Made by a program: the position numbers and the translations under genes. Of a stretch of 64,000 nt of DNA, positions 10,975 to 23,101 are shown piece after piece. Under the pieces are notes generated by a model, which was given only the letters and a program-made list of their open reading frames with translations, was not told the origin of the DNA and did no database searches. The stretch comes from Carposina sasakii (Eukaryota; Arthropoda; Insecta; Lepidoptera; Carposinidae). Where the stretch lies: NCBI GenBank assembly GCA_014607495.2, contig CP053153.1, positions 10,602,001 to 10,666,000 on the forward strand, given 5' to 3'. Within the stretch, counting starts at the first letter, position 1, and every line of letters begins with the position of its first letter.

Positions 10975-13358
10975 GAGCCTGTTAGTCCTATAGGTACAGC
11001 CTAGGGTTATTATATATCTGTAGGCGCTATTCCGGCTAAACTAGATTGTGGAGGTTAGGTCTGAATACGACATAGGTTTAAAAGGTAGTGATAAGAAATA
11101 TGGGTCAATATTTCATCGATTTAATTTCTCCCATAAATGGAATGTGTGTATATGTTTTAGGCATAATTTTATGAATATAAACATAGCGAAGTTTTTTAAA
11201 TTAACATTCGTCACGTCGTGGTTGATTAGGATAATGATATCCTTTATAAAAGCTTATCTTTTCGGGGATGTCAGCAATATTTCATGAAAATTGTTTCTAT
11301 AGGTGAATACATACATTCCAATATGCGTTGGTTTAATAGTTAAAGTTGAAATGTGATATAGCTGTAAATATTTATTACAAAATAATAATAAACTTAATAG
11401 CATTGTTATTAAGATACAATGGTGGTATCAAGTATTAAACAATAATTATTTGTTTCTAAGTCGTGCACAACTCCGTTACGCTTTTAGACCTAAATTATGC
11501 CAAGGTTTTATTATCTTTATATATAGGTATAACCTTAATTTCTTTAAACTCTCTAGATTTGATAAAACAATATAATTTAATTAAATTGCATACGATTGCA
11601 GTAAATTTTGGAAATTTACCTTACCAAGTAATAGTAGGTAATATGTACAATATTATTTATTCTTTTTGCTAAAAAAATACATTTTGTTTGGAAAAATCTG
11701 ATTTTAAAATTGAAGTATGCTCGGACTAAAATGATAGATTTTCAATAAGCCAGCTTATATCTAGGTGAGATTCCAATCGACCAGAAGATCAAACGCCGCA
11801 AATGGAACTAGATCGGCCACGCGCTCCAAAGGGATCCTAACCTTGGTTAGTTATACTAAGGTAAGCCATACGCTAGAATCTCCAAGAAGAGTGTAAGGGG
11901 GACACAGGACCTTAAGTAAAGTTAAGGTCATTTGTAATAAAAATAACAGTGAATTCATAGAACATAATTTCCAATTTTTTTATCTACTTACTACGACACG
12001 AAACAACACCACACAATAGTGCTAACAATGCGGGTTAATCGGGGATCAAAAGTAATCTGTGATTTGTGTGGTTTATGTAAGTGGACCTACGCCAACTATA
12101 TGGCAATCAGTCATACTGGATTCCATATATGGAACATACAATGGCGAAGATTTAAGCTTGATAGCGACGATTACAATAATGATAGCAGTGCGCGTGCGCA
12201 GGTCCACTCGAATTAAACGCCTACATTCAGTACCTAAATATAATAGTTATTTATGAGAATACCTCGTTTATTGTTCTATAAATAACTCAATTATTACATG
12301 ACATAGGTATGGTTATACTTAGGTATGGTTTTTCAATTTAACTAGAAATCAATGCAGAGGTAGTGAACGGACATTAATAAATAAATAATAGTTCATGTTT
12401 TATTTAGGACAAGAGTACCTATATAAACCATTACATAGGTAACCAAAAGAAATATGGGATTTTTTTGTATATCTTCCGATGAGCCCAGGAGATAGTGGAT
12501 AACGAGGTGACCCTAATGGTTGATCATCCAACTTCTCTAACATTTTTTTTACTAAGTCGCTAGGTACAGTAAGTTGATAAGTATAATTGTATAAGCTTCT
12601 GGTGCACACAATGTCATCGTGTGACGACGACATTATAACCTATGGGTAGTACGTAGATAATATTATTTACGCCAAACCACAATACGACAAATTAAGTTAA
12701 TGTGCGTTTTCATTTGTAGGTAAAGTCTGTGTACGGCAAATCAAAAAATCTAATTGAATACTTCCTGTAAAATAATATTCTATTTAATATTTTAAATATT
12801 GTAGTACTATTGCCATCGTCCAGGACAAAGCAGTAAATACAATAAAATTGATTTCAATGTGATACACCGACGGTGGCCTAAACTGGCGTTTCTGAAGAAA
12901 TTAATAGGAAATTATTTTTGATAGAATCACAGTTTTATCTCTAAGAACAAATAACTTGGTAATTCTTAATAATAAACTTGATGGTATCATTTTGAAACTT
13001 TTGGAGGCAACAAGGTGTCTCCAAACTAGAATCAATCAAGTGTAAACCCAGCATCTGTTTCGTTTCTGGGATAGACAGAATTGAAGGTATTCATTTTTTT
13101 TGTTATAAATATCATAAAAGCTATATAATTTTTATGTTCTTTTTTCAGTTTAAGATAGGAATTAGACAAAAGATATCACCATAGTCACAATCGTTGCAAG
13201 GAAACGGCAGATTAACCGTCTACCCAGTCGTCTCGGATATCAGCTGTGAATCATCCGCGCGGTCACTGACCTGCCTCAACAGGTTTTGTCACTATTCAAT
13301 TTAAATAGGAAATACGTCTATTTATCACTTACCTTTGATACTTTATTGTTCATATTAA
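10975..13358. other. Spacer upstream of gene B
   Basis: AT-rich DNA without a gene. A decayed LINE fragment lies at 11760-11930. The remaining sequence has short open frames only, with no domain and no splice context. Confidence 0.5.
11760..11930 (+). mobile_element. Decayed LINE fragment (plus strand)
   Basis: The plus strand reads IPIDQKIKRRKWN, a stop, then IGHALQRDP, close to the KRRRWRWIGH motif seen after the RT domain of several LINEs. A later piece near 11890 matches the RRGRP-type stretch that usually follows. Stops and frame breaks show it is dead. Confidence 0.45.
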
Positions 13359-13554
13359 TGTAGGGAATTAGCATGGAATGGAACAGAATACAGAGTGAGG
13401 AAGATAGGGAATGCGGGGGACAGAGAGGGAAGAGGGTAGTCTAAGATGGCGGGTTAGACGAGCTGCGAGTGCGTGCGTTGGTAAAAAGTGTATTTAATTA
13501 AAATAAACGAGTTTAAGTATCAGTTGTTGTCTTCTTCTTTGTCACTATCCCACA
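13359..13554. mobile_element. Candidate solo LTR of an LTR retrotransposon
   Basis: A 196-bp block starts TGTAGGGA and ends TCCCACA (short inverted TG...CA ends). It is flanked on both sides by the 4-bp direct repeat TTAA (13355-13358 and 13555-13558). It contains AATAAA at 13502-13507 and a T-rich stretch after it, as an R/U5 boundary would. No internal coding sequence lies next to it, so it would be the product of LTR-LTR recombination. Four-base target duplications are usual for Gypsy-type elements. It is a non-coding remnant. Confidence 0.6.
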
Positions 13555-13602
13555 TTAATCACCAGTTTTTCGAACGCAAATGAAGTATTGCTCTTTCGCT
13601 AT

Positions 13603-13785
13603 GGGTGCGCCCACCACCGGGCCCTACACCCTCCACTGACCCTCGGATCTGATAATCTTTGCTCGTTGATTTGGCTGCCACTTCTCAGGGGTATTTCCTC
13701 ATGCGATGAGCTGGCAACATGTCACTAATCTTTTACATTCGACCCCGCTAAGCTAAACGTAGCTATCGGATCTCCTTCGTACGTT
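13603..13785. repeat. Two adjoining dispersed repeat fragments
   Basis: 13603-13650 (CCACCACCGGGCCCTACACC and on) is nearly the same as 39948-40000. 13675-13785 belongs to the SINE-like family seen at 26595, 28790, 34180, 44560, 57160, 60605 and 62460, shown by the shared words CACTAATCTTT, CGACCCCGCTAAGCTAAACG and GGATCTCCTTCGT. Confidence 0.55.
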
Positions 13786-14012
13786 ATCCTGTTATACCTT
13801 TTCGGAACATAGCCGTGTATAAATGCATATGTAACTATGGATTTTACAGAGTTTTATCGTTCGGTAAACTGGTAGGAACTAAGTGCTTGAGCTCTATCAT
13901 GGTCTCAAAGCAGCACTGGAATGGGATCCAGAGCTCATCGTAACACTAATGCAATGCGGAGCTGCACTCTCTTATTAGCCTGTTTCAAATAAGCAAAACT
14001 GCATTTTGATCA

Positions 14013-14155
14013 GGGGGGCAATTCTTGAAAATTTTTGAGCCTAAACGCAACCATTAAGGAACCGTTAACGAAACGCGGTGCGGAGCAATATTTACTTGAG
14101 TAATAATAAGGTATATTTTAGCATGCATCGGTTGCGAGTATGACAGAAAAAAATT
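14013..14155 (-). mobile_element. MITE fragment, GGGGGCAATTCTTGAA family
   Basis: Starts at the terminal repeat GGGGGGCAATTCTTGAA and matches the first half of the full copy at 53115-53388 (AAACGCAACC, GTTAACGAAACG, TTGAGTAATAATAAGG). It stops at GTATGACAGAAAAA, so the other half is missing. Confidence 0.65.
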
Positions 14156-17100
14156 AGCTCCCAGATGAGAAATCCAAAATTTTGTTTAAATCGATGCAAA
14201 ATATGCTTCAAAATATGTAATTTTTCTTTCATGGACATTTTGAATTAATTTGTAGATTAAATAAATTTTATAATGGCTATTTAAATATTAACCTTAAGCC
14301 CCTTGTTTTTTTAGACCTGGAGCATCGTGTGTGTTCATCATTGCATTAATTTCTCTTACAAAAGGGCTCTATTCTATTCAATAGAGCGACTTAATTGCTG
14401 CGTAGGCGTACGCACGCCCTACTGATTAACTTAAATACAATGATGTCTAAATCTATCGGGTAAATTTAATATGCTGGTCTTTTGATAATGTTATTATAGT
14501 TGCATAACATTTTTATTTTCACTACATTACGAAAGGTGGTGTAATGGGTTTTTCAGCCTTACACTTCATAATATTTTGAAGAAGAATTAGATCCCTCAGC
14601 CATACTTGTACAAAATTATTAAATAAGATGTTCTTTAATATCACTCCTAAACTTAAAGTTACATTTTGTATAAAAAGTCATGATGTTAATTTTTATTGTC
14701 ATTTCAGTTTCTGTTTATGTCGAAAAGAGTACGATACAGACAGGTACTTTATGTAAGTGTCCATTACTGAAATTGTAAAGTAGCAAAGTATAGTATTATT
14801 ACTTTCATACTACAGCCCAACTGTGTACCCACCGACGTATTGATACCTATAATTAAGTTATATCAGCCTATGCAAAAAATCATACCAAATCGTGACTCTA
14901 CAATCAAGTACAATAATTACTTTCAGTCCACTTCCTTTTAATTTCGACAAAACTGTATCAGTTATGCTATAGTTGTGAAATAATATTAATAATGGTGAAA
15001 GTGGGAATTTGTCAGTACGCCTGTGATTACTTCACAAGGACGTTTGAGCTATTTCGGACGAGTTATGTAAGTTTTATAGGTGTTGAATCGAAATGCTGAG
15101 TTATTAAAACTGTAGCAGCTGGAATGTTGCGTGAACATGAATGGCATAGAGTAGTATAGAGGTGTTGAGAAAAGCTAGTTGAGAGCTATATATCGTGAGT
15201 TTGAGATTATCTACCATTTGATAAGGTGCAAACAACTTAATGTATTTTTCTTCTACTATTCAAACTCTTGCACACACTTTCTAGTATACGCCTACTCTTC
15301 AGTACGCTGTCTAAGTTAATGCTGCACCAACTTCATTCATTGGTGACCAGCGAAGATGGTAATATCGTCCCACCACCGAGCAAGTAGCCTGCGTTTTGGT
15401 CTCCCTTCGTCACCAATCTACTAGATACATCTACATTGTCCATCCTGGCCCAGTAACTGGAGCAGGTTAGGCGGAGACAGCAATGGGTATCTTCACTTTA
15501 ATCTTGCGATCTGCTTACTCACTTCCACTTTAATTTAGAGTATCTTTCGATTTAAATTAATTGCATCAAATTGCGTAGCTAAAGACTGGCAAGGGGAGCT
15601 ATTTTGTCTTATAGGTGATGAATGTTTATAAGATTGTGAAAATGTTCGTGACCCCTTCATAAAAAACTGTCGAACGTATTTTGATGAAACTTGATGAGTT
15701 ATACTGCACTTTATATCAAAATTACATATACTAGACTATAAGGTAATTTACGGTATAAACCAAATAACTCATTTGAATGTCGTAATTTTTTATGAGGGCT
15801 AGATTAAGTGCTTTAAAATTATCAGGTAGTTAACTATTATTAGTAGTATGTAAACATTTATGACATACCTAGTTATTTTATAAGTTATTGCTTTACTAAA
15901 TAACACTTTACCACATTACATTACATTTACATTTTATGATTTCGTCCACTTTTAATTGGATGTATAATGCCGTTGTAATGTAAATGTAATATGAGTAATT
16001 ACGGTACTCTTTGCATTCGATTGTAACTCGCGAAAATTTCTTTAAGTAAACTATGCAAAAAGGATTAGAAATAATTACCAAAATATAGAGAAGTCCTGTG
16101 CAGAAATACTTTAGCTTCATCTCGTTCCATGTATGTCGTAAAATGAGCTTAATGGCTAGCTTGTCAGCCATCTTTGACATCTGGCTCGGCTATACTAAAC
16201 GCGGCTGTGAAATCTCCATCGTGAGCCACAATGTATGCAATGTAAAATGTAATGTATGCATCTATGGTTTTACAGGTATGTTATAAAAAAGGTAAATCAG
16301 ATATCGAAGCTCAATATCCTCCTCACGTCTGTCATACAATAATCACTCAATTTTTATCTCTTGCAAAATGCTCATTTATGATCCATAGACATAAATATCC
16401 CACGATTTAAAGCTATGTTTTATTCAGACCAAAATTGCAACACCTGCCCAAGGCGTGAGTGTTAAGCGACTTGAAGTTCTTAGCTGGCGGTATAAGGCTC
16501 TTGTAGAGGGTATATAGAGGCTGTATAAGAGCTCGAATTCCGGGACATTCACCGTTGGGTGCGGCCGTGACACGACACCGCTATTGTCGCAACCAACACG
16601 CGCCACTCTCCACGCGTTACAGGGTGTAAAGTGTAACGTTATTTTTAGGCCTACTTCTTTCATTCATTAAGAAATATGACAAGTCTGAGTAGAGAGTAAA
16701 GTGTTCTGTACATTTAATTAAAGTATGGTAAAGTAGTATTATTGAGGAAGGTGTATGCCCAGTATTGTTCAGCAGTAAAAGCAAAGTATGGCGAGTTTTA
16801 GTATAATGACATCTATTGAAAATATAATTCAAACAAAAGTAGTTGATCACCAACTGCCTCTAAAATTACAGGTTTTATGGATATTATTTTTATACTAAAT
16901 AAATATAATATTAATATATTCTCAGGATAAAAAAGTAGGTTATATTATCTAATCGTATCGTATCGTACATAATATGATTTTTTATCTACATGCAAAATTA
17001 TACTCTACATGCAAAAAGACAAATCTTATCTCTTGATAATATTAGTTAAAATAACCTATACTTTAGTAGCATTTTACATTTAGATCGAAATTTCGAAGTA

Positions 17101-17540
17101 ATTGAATAAATAGTAGAATTTCACATACCCGCCAAGAATTTTAATAAGTTGTCGCTAACATGTAACTAAACTTGATTGACAGTTCGGTATGTTGTCTAGT
17201 TAGCTTACAAATGACACTATTTACTAAAATATTTAATATAGGTACAATAATTTTAGGATCGTACAACGTGTATATTTTATTATATTATGTAGAGAAAGAG
17301 AGTTATTTGGAATCAAAAGTACAATTGACTTTTTTTTGTACAAGTCAATAGGTACATGCTATACACTGCAATATATTTGACACCTTATATGTATGTCAAT
17401 TAATCAATAACCATATTCTGTTGCTCTAAAATATCGGACTGATTATAACCAAATTTCAGCACAACTAAACAATAATGTAGACAGCAAAACTATTGGTTGA
17501 TACAGATTGTAAATAAGTACTATTTACAAGTGAAAGTAAT
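14156..17540. other. Spacer between the solo LTR region and gene C
   Basis: About 3.4 kb with no gene. It holds one LINE fragment (15290-15440), ACATT-rich simple sequence near 15905-15990 and 16235-16262, and a GC-richer block of unknown nature at about 16470-16625. No cuticle-type exon found. Confidence 0.5.
15290..15440 (-). mobile_element. Decayed LINE C-terminal fragment
   Basis: Minus strand reads GRPKRRLLARWWDDITIFAG then a stop; this matches the GRPxRRWxDDI motif at the C-terminus of RTE and related LINE proteins, and a frame break precedes it. A dead remnant, different in sequence from the RTE copies at 1-62 and 785-2820. Confidence 0.5.
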
Positions 17541-17544
17541 TTTG

Positions 17545-17550
17545 TTTATT
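17545..17550 (-). terminator. Possible poly(A) signal of gene C
   Basis: AATAAA on the minus strand about 350 nt past the gene C stop codon. Weakly supported by position only. Confidence 0.3.
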
Positions 17551-17896
17551 AACTCTGTTGTCTTAACAATTAAGTAACCGACATTATTGATGACGACGTA
17601 AAAGATAAGACTTTTGGGTCAACAAGAAATAAAACGAAAATAGCATTTCATGTTCAATTATTTTTTACTAAGTTTAAAAGTAATGCTACTGATTAAGCTA
17701 GCACATTAAGATAACTTCCAGTTTGTAATATTTAATCTGATCATAAATAATACGTTTAAAATCACAATAAATTATAAATTACAACTAACAAAATTAAACT
17801 CTCCAAACAGTCTTTCAAATGCAAGTATTGCAAAAAGATGCATATTATCTAGCTATGTTACCAGTATAGAAAACATTAGATTAGCTTATTTTATGT

Positions 17897-20800
17897 CTAA
17901 ATATCGAAAATATCGAGTAGATTAATGACAGGTTTTCGTTGTTTTTTAACAATTTTTCGTATTACCTCTTTGTTTTGTGTACCTCGTGTCGGTCTCCAGT
18001 CTTCATCTTGGAAATGTGGTCTGTCGTATTCCTCGTCGAATTCCGAAGCATATTCATTGTTTACTATCCTGTGCTGGTTTTTCACCTTCTTCTTAGGTAC
18101 TAGAATATAGTCATCCAAATCATCGGAAACATACGGTTCGGGATTCTTAAACGGTCTGTGTTTCTTCTTTGGTCTCACAGGTCTTGATTCGTAATCGTCA
18201 TTGTAGTGTTTGTCTGGGTTCGGTATGTCTGGTATATACGGGTGTGTGAATTTAGTTTGTTTGATACTATTATCTTCGAATTTAGGCGATTTATACCTAT
18301 TGGAATATGGTTGTAACTTTTCGATTTCCATATTCGATGACGCTTCAGCATATTTATCATACTCACCAAAAGATTCTGGAAATACTGGATACTTATGTTT
18401 TCTGAAATCTGTGCTGTCATCTTCTTTTTTATGTTTACCTTTGCAATTGGGATCAAAATCCATGTGAGTGTGAGATTCTCCTTCCAATCCAAATTCATCA
18501 TGAGGATGTCTGATCGAATAACTATGTGTATATTCACTGGGTTCCAAATCAATTGGATATTTTGGTTTTTTCTTCGCAGAATAATCTTGGAAATTATCAA
18601 AAGGATATTTTGTCATTTTTCTGTCGTTTCCCATGTATTCAATATCAGAATCTTCTGAAAAATCGAAGTACTTCCCGTAGTCTCTCTGGGCTTTGTCGTC
18701 GAACATACTCCTACCAGTTTTTGGGTTATCCATAGGTAACTCATCTGAGACTGAATCGTGTGCACCATCATTATTAACAACTGCCGTAAATCCAGTATTT
18801 GGGCCTGCTGTGTATTCCACAGTTCTTGTAGAGCCGTCCGGTTCTACTACGCTGTAGTGACCTGAAACACGAGTAGAAAAAATATTTCTAATTTCGTTGC
18901 TCTAACGTCTGTAGATGGACTTAATTTTCTAATTAATCTGTAGTATTTCCCACTGCTAGGTAAAGGCTTCCACACTTTTAGACCACACCTCATGATTGAC
19001 CATGGGGCCACTACGCCGGACTCTTCATTTATGAACTATAAATCGGTCTATTTCTAAACATAATTGACTACTAAATAACAAATACAAACCTTTGACAGTA
19101 TCACCTTCCTTCGCCTCCCACACAGTTTTGATATCACCAGTGCGGGTGTCAGACACTCCATAGCTAAACGAATAACTTGGATTTCCCTGCAAGCAAAAAC
19201 AGCAAATTAACGCGCCAATCAATTTTTTGCCTTAGTGACGTTTAATGCTCCTCAGTAAGAAACACTGCGGGGAATGTGTGAAGTGATAGCTTGCGTGCTA
19301 CAATTCGGTATTTTACTCATCATGACAGTTCGTTGCATGGCCAACTATTACGGCTTATAATTCGGAATAGGTAATGAGCTATATAATTGTAGCAGAACCT
19401 AGAATGTTGAAGTATTAACGTAATTGATTGTTGTGCGATCATCGCATATATTTGTAAACATTGTTGTAAGACGTAGAGTAATAATGTGATGTAAATTTGA
19501 AAGTCTTATACTTATTATTCTTAAATCGAATATAAAAAATTCTATACATCTATCGTAATCGAATATCATTCCTATAATAACTTCTTTGGTTTTTCACGTT
19601 AATTCCAACACTGTATACAGAATAAAGCTCACGCTGAATCGAGTTTCAAGTCATTCACAAAAAGCTACCGGTAGTATTTGTTTACTATCGGTAGCTAAAT
19701 GTCACTTGATTCTCGCTCCGTAACGGAGATGGGTTGACTCGTTCCATCTTGTTTCAATGTCAATGGCAATCTCTTTGGTTACAGTAAAGTTGTAAGTCGT
19801 AACAGTTGTGTAACGTTATTCAACTGTAATTGTGTAACGGTTATGGAAAGTGGTACGGTATTTTATGAAGTTATTTCCGTAATTTTCACAACTTCATTGG
19901 ATATTCGTAACATTTTTGCGTGCACTATGTATATGTATTTGTGATATGAATGGGCGATATATTATATTATAGAAAGCACTAACTCATTCATAAAATAGAA
20001 TTATTCGACCACACAACTGTTAATTTAATACTTTTAATAAATATTCAGATTTATTATCAAGTTAGCTAATCCCTTTTGCTACATTTTATTTTCAAACTAG
20101 GCAATAAAATTCCGTGCAATACGTACGAGCAGGTATACGCAAATAATCGAAAGTGACCGAGTTTCGAAATCTGGACCGATGTCGCCTACCGCTTGCTTTA
20201 AGTTTCCGTTATAAATGTTACTTAAAACTTTACGTTTACAAATAGAAAGTGAACTTTAAGTCTGAGATCAAGAGTCCAAACTGTGGCTTATGGAATAAAT
20301 ATTATGGTTGAGTTGACAAAATAGTCATCTTGAAGGGGTTGGGGAGAGCAGGTTATACAGTAAAAGTAATAGTTATCGGTCCAGATACAAACTTCATGCC
20401 AAATTAACAAATCGCATGCTAGTAATTGGTTGTTTTATTTCAGTTTTATAATATTCTTATTGTAAAGATGTTAAATTCTTTTTTTTGTAAGTAGAAACAT
20501 ATTAAGCTCCAGTTGTACTATTTTATTATAAGGCATTAAATATTATGAACAGATATTATAGCATGAGTAGATACATGTCATGTTTCTTATTTCATCCGAA
20601 AGGAATTGTAACATCCGTACATCTTAACTCGTATTAAAATTTAATTCATAATATTACGGGGTGATGTTTATAGCACGTCTCGTGTATTTTTTTCTCAAGT
20701 AACTATAAATATTAAATAATTGTATTTCTGCATAAAAAGCAATAGTTTCGGTACAAGAAGTTTAGGATCTAAATAATATATTTTTAGAACTAATATAGAT

Positions 20801-21813
20801 AAATATAAGTGTTGACAACCCGTGCTATTAGTTGCATAATTATCACTTAAGAAAATGTGCATATGTTCGCGTGCGCGTCGACGGGTGAAAATCCACTCTC
20901 GCTCTCATACATACGATAATGTTACTAATTGTAATGAATGTAATGTTAAAAAAGTAAAAATTTCAGACGCCCATTTAGGTAGAGCCTAGTAAATATAGTT
21001 ATATAATCATTAACGGTACAAAGAAATTAGTTCACTGCATTACTTTTTGTAACTTTAAAAAAAAAAGCCTAATAAAATTTTTGGAAAATGAACCAATTTA
21101 AACTGATGTTGGAAATTAATTTCATTAGGTAGGTACAACCCTTAATAACTATGTCAGGTAATCTATCAAGATTCATAGGTTAAAACTAGCATAGTATAAA
21201 CTTACTTCTTGTATTGGAGTGTCTTCATTTATTTCTTCAGATTCTTGTAATATTTCTTGGCAATTAAACAATAATAAATTTGATAACAATACCTGAAAAA
21301 TATTTAATAACTTCCATTATATGTTGTTGACAGGTTACTCGTAATATCATATACCTACTGTTTGTTTTACGAAATAATATAATATAAAATATCCATGAAT
21401 ATAAAATTATAAACATTATTTATTTCAGTCTAAAATCTCTAGTGTAGAAAATTATACAACAAGTAGGTAATAGAATGTTAGTAAAAAGTATAAAGGGTAA
21501 ATACGAATAAAAAAAAATCAATTTGCTTATTTTATAACCATGATATATTTAATAATATAATAACATGACAGGGTTTTTATTATTATTAGTGACATTGAAT
21601 CACTTACGCATAACAGGGGCCACCTTCACATAAGGAACCTTTGTAAATTAAATTATTTATAAAAAATAATAATCAGATTTACATTTGGTGTAAGTGGCCG
21701 ATTCAATTTTTTTTAAATAACCAATATTAATACATTCGCGGTCAAAGTTGACAACTTATACGCTTAATTTACATAATAATAAAGTAAATACTCACCATCA
21801 AAAGCATCCCCAT
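17897..21813 (-). CDS. RR-type cuticular protein with long charged tail (gene C)
   Basis: Four exons, minus strand: 21813-21796, 21292-21206, 19186-19090, 18861-17897; phases agree (0, 0, 1), giving 388 aa. Residues 1-18 ([18 protein letters not shown]) are a signal peptide. Then comes a short acidic linker ([10 protein letters not shown]). Residues 36-96 are the chitin-binding RR domain ([53 protein letters not shown]), closest to RR-2. Residues 97-388 are a long hydrophilic tail rich in Asp, Glu, Lys, Tyr and Pro, with KKK clusters and DDxDDY-like runs; it should be disordered. This tail is far longer than in most RR proteins. The intron 3 donor (GTTTGT) is weak, but the frame and the homology across it leave little doubt. 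Role: secreted cuticle component that binds chitin; tail function unknown. Confidence 0.92.
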
Positions 21814-21946
21814 TTTGGAAAACAATCCAGCTTCCGACCACAAACACTTAAATATTCCTAAACTTATCCGGGCCTTTCACAATAACCTGAACCTGTCCAT
21901 CTCCAAGGTTGGGAAACGAAGACGTTTAGCCTTGACCACTACTCTT

Positions 21947-21955
21947 CTATTTATA
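21947..21955 (-). promoter_or_regulatory. TATA box of gene C
   Basis: Minus strand TATAAATAG, 134 nt upstream of the start codon. A strong match to the insect TATA consensus, implying a 5' UTR of about 100 nt. Confidence 0.6.
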
Positions 21956-22514
21956 ACCACACACATGTATATAGCCCAGGTAAATACCGCATCCAAGAAT
22001 CATGTCTCCAGTACACGCAATTCATTGCATATTACTCTTTATTATTATGCTATAAGAGTCATGCTATATACCTTAAAATATGATATATTTGATGCTATAC
22101 AGATAGACGCATACATAGATTCATCGCGATCACAAATAGGATAACGTTATTTAATTTACAACATCCTGTATATAAACTTTATATGGTTATCATTTAACGA
22201 GTGATATATTGTTGCTATATAATATACCTATAGTATTAAGTAGTTGATAGCTGAAACTAGAGTCATGACATATTTCAAGATCTACAAAATCATTAGGTAA
22301 GTTCTTCTAGATCTTTCTAGCTATGGATCTTCTTATGACAATACAAGTAGTAGTGACCTGCGTCTTGGCAAGACGTGAATTAATTCTCGACCTTTTTATT
22401 TGACAACTCTTTAACATCTGGCTAGTATGATAGAGATATATCTTTAATAAAAAATAGTAAATAAGCAATAATCTACGAACTAAAATTATTTGCAATAATA
22501 ACTAAACCTACGTA

Positions 22515-22640
22515 AAAAAAAACTAGAGCTACAAAATAAAATAAAATTTACAAATAAAAGACTCCTTGCAAGTCCTCCACCGCTGGCAATGTGCCCAAAA
22601 GGCTGGCAGCGTTGCCCCGAGATATACTGAGTTGTACTCA
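22515..22640 (-). mobile_element. Retroelement 3' fragment (same family as 2870-3285)
   Basis: Minus strand reads RGNAASLLGTLPAVEDLQGV then FYL and a stop, matching the end of the fragment at 2920-3000, including the TATTTGTAAA after the stop. Only the last 25 codons or so and the 3' UTR survive. Confidence 0.65.
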
Positions 22641-22931
22641 AACGTATCATAGGATGCACAAACATGCACAATAGTGTAGCACCTTGTTAAACAACAACTA
22701 ATTTTCTGTTGATATATTCTTCAGTGCATCATTGAACATGAACTTGAACAATTTACTCGATTCAAAGAACATAACACTAAAGCACTTGTACCAGTAACGA
22801 AACCTTAATTTAAATAATCTTAAAGCTTGTGTGAAGCTAGCAAGTTTTGTAAAGGGTAAGATTTACCTAGAATCAAACATAGACAAGAAGTCTTGTGAGA
22901 TTGACATTTGGAAGATCAATGATCCAATAAA

Positions 22932-23101
22932 TCCCAACTAATATTATAAATGCAAATATTTTCCTTCGCAACCGTGAGAAATTTGGTACAGACAATTAGA
23001 CCCTGGAACATAGCTACTTTTTATTTCGAAAAAATATCATATAAATATTTTAACCAACATTTTGTTTTTTTTGATCCAACGGAGTCGCGGGCGTCCACTA
23101 G
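22932..23101 (+). mobile_element. Short non-autonomous Helitron (Lep1-like)
   Basis: Begins A|TC with CTAATATTATAAATGC and ends GGAGTCGCGGGC...CTAG|T. The TC start, CTAG end and insertion between A and T are the Helitron signature; the GTCGCGGGCGTCCACTAGT end is shared with 58388-58514 and 61784-62094. Internal sequence is shortened; no coding capacity. Confidence 0.7.

Noticed and set aside
15908..16286. Frames at 15908-16180 and 16098-16286
   Set aside because: AT-rich, overlapping on opposite strands, with no splice signals or recognised motif.
18175..18735. Several frames overlapping gene C tail on both strands
   Set aside because: Other-frame shadows of the 965-nt coding exon, which is joined in phase to the RR domain.
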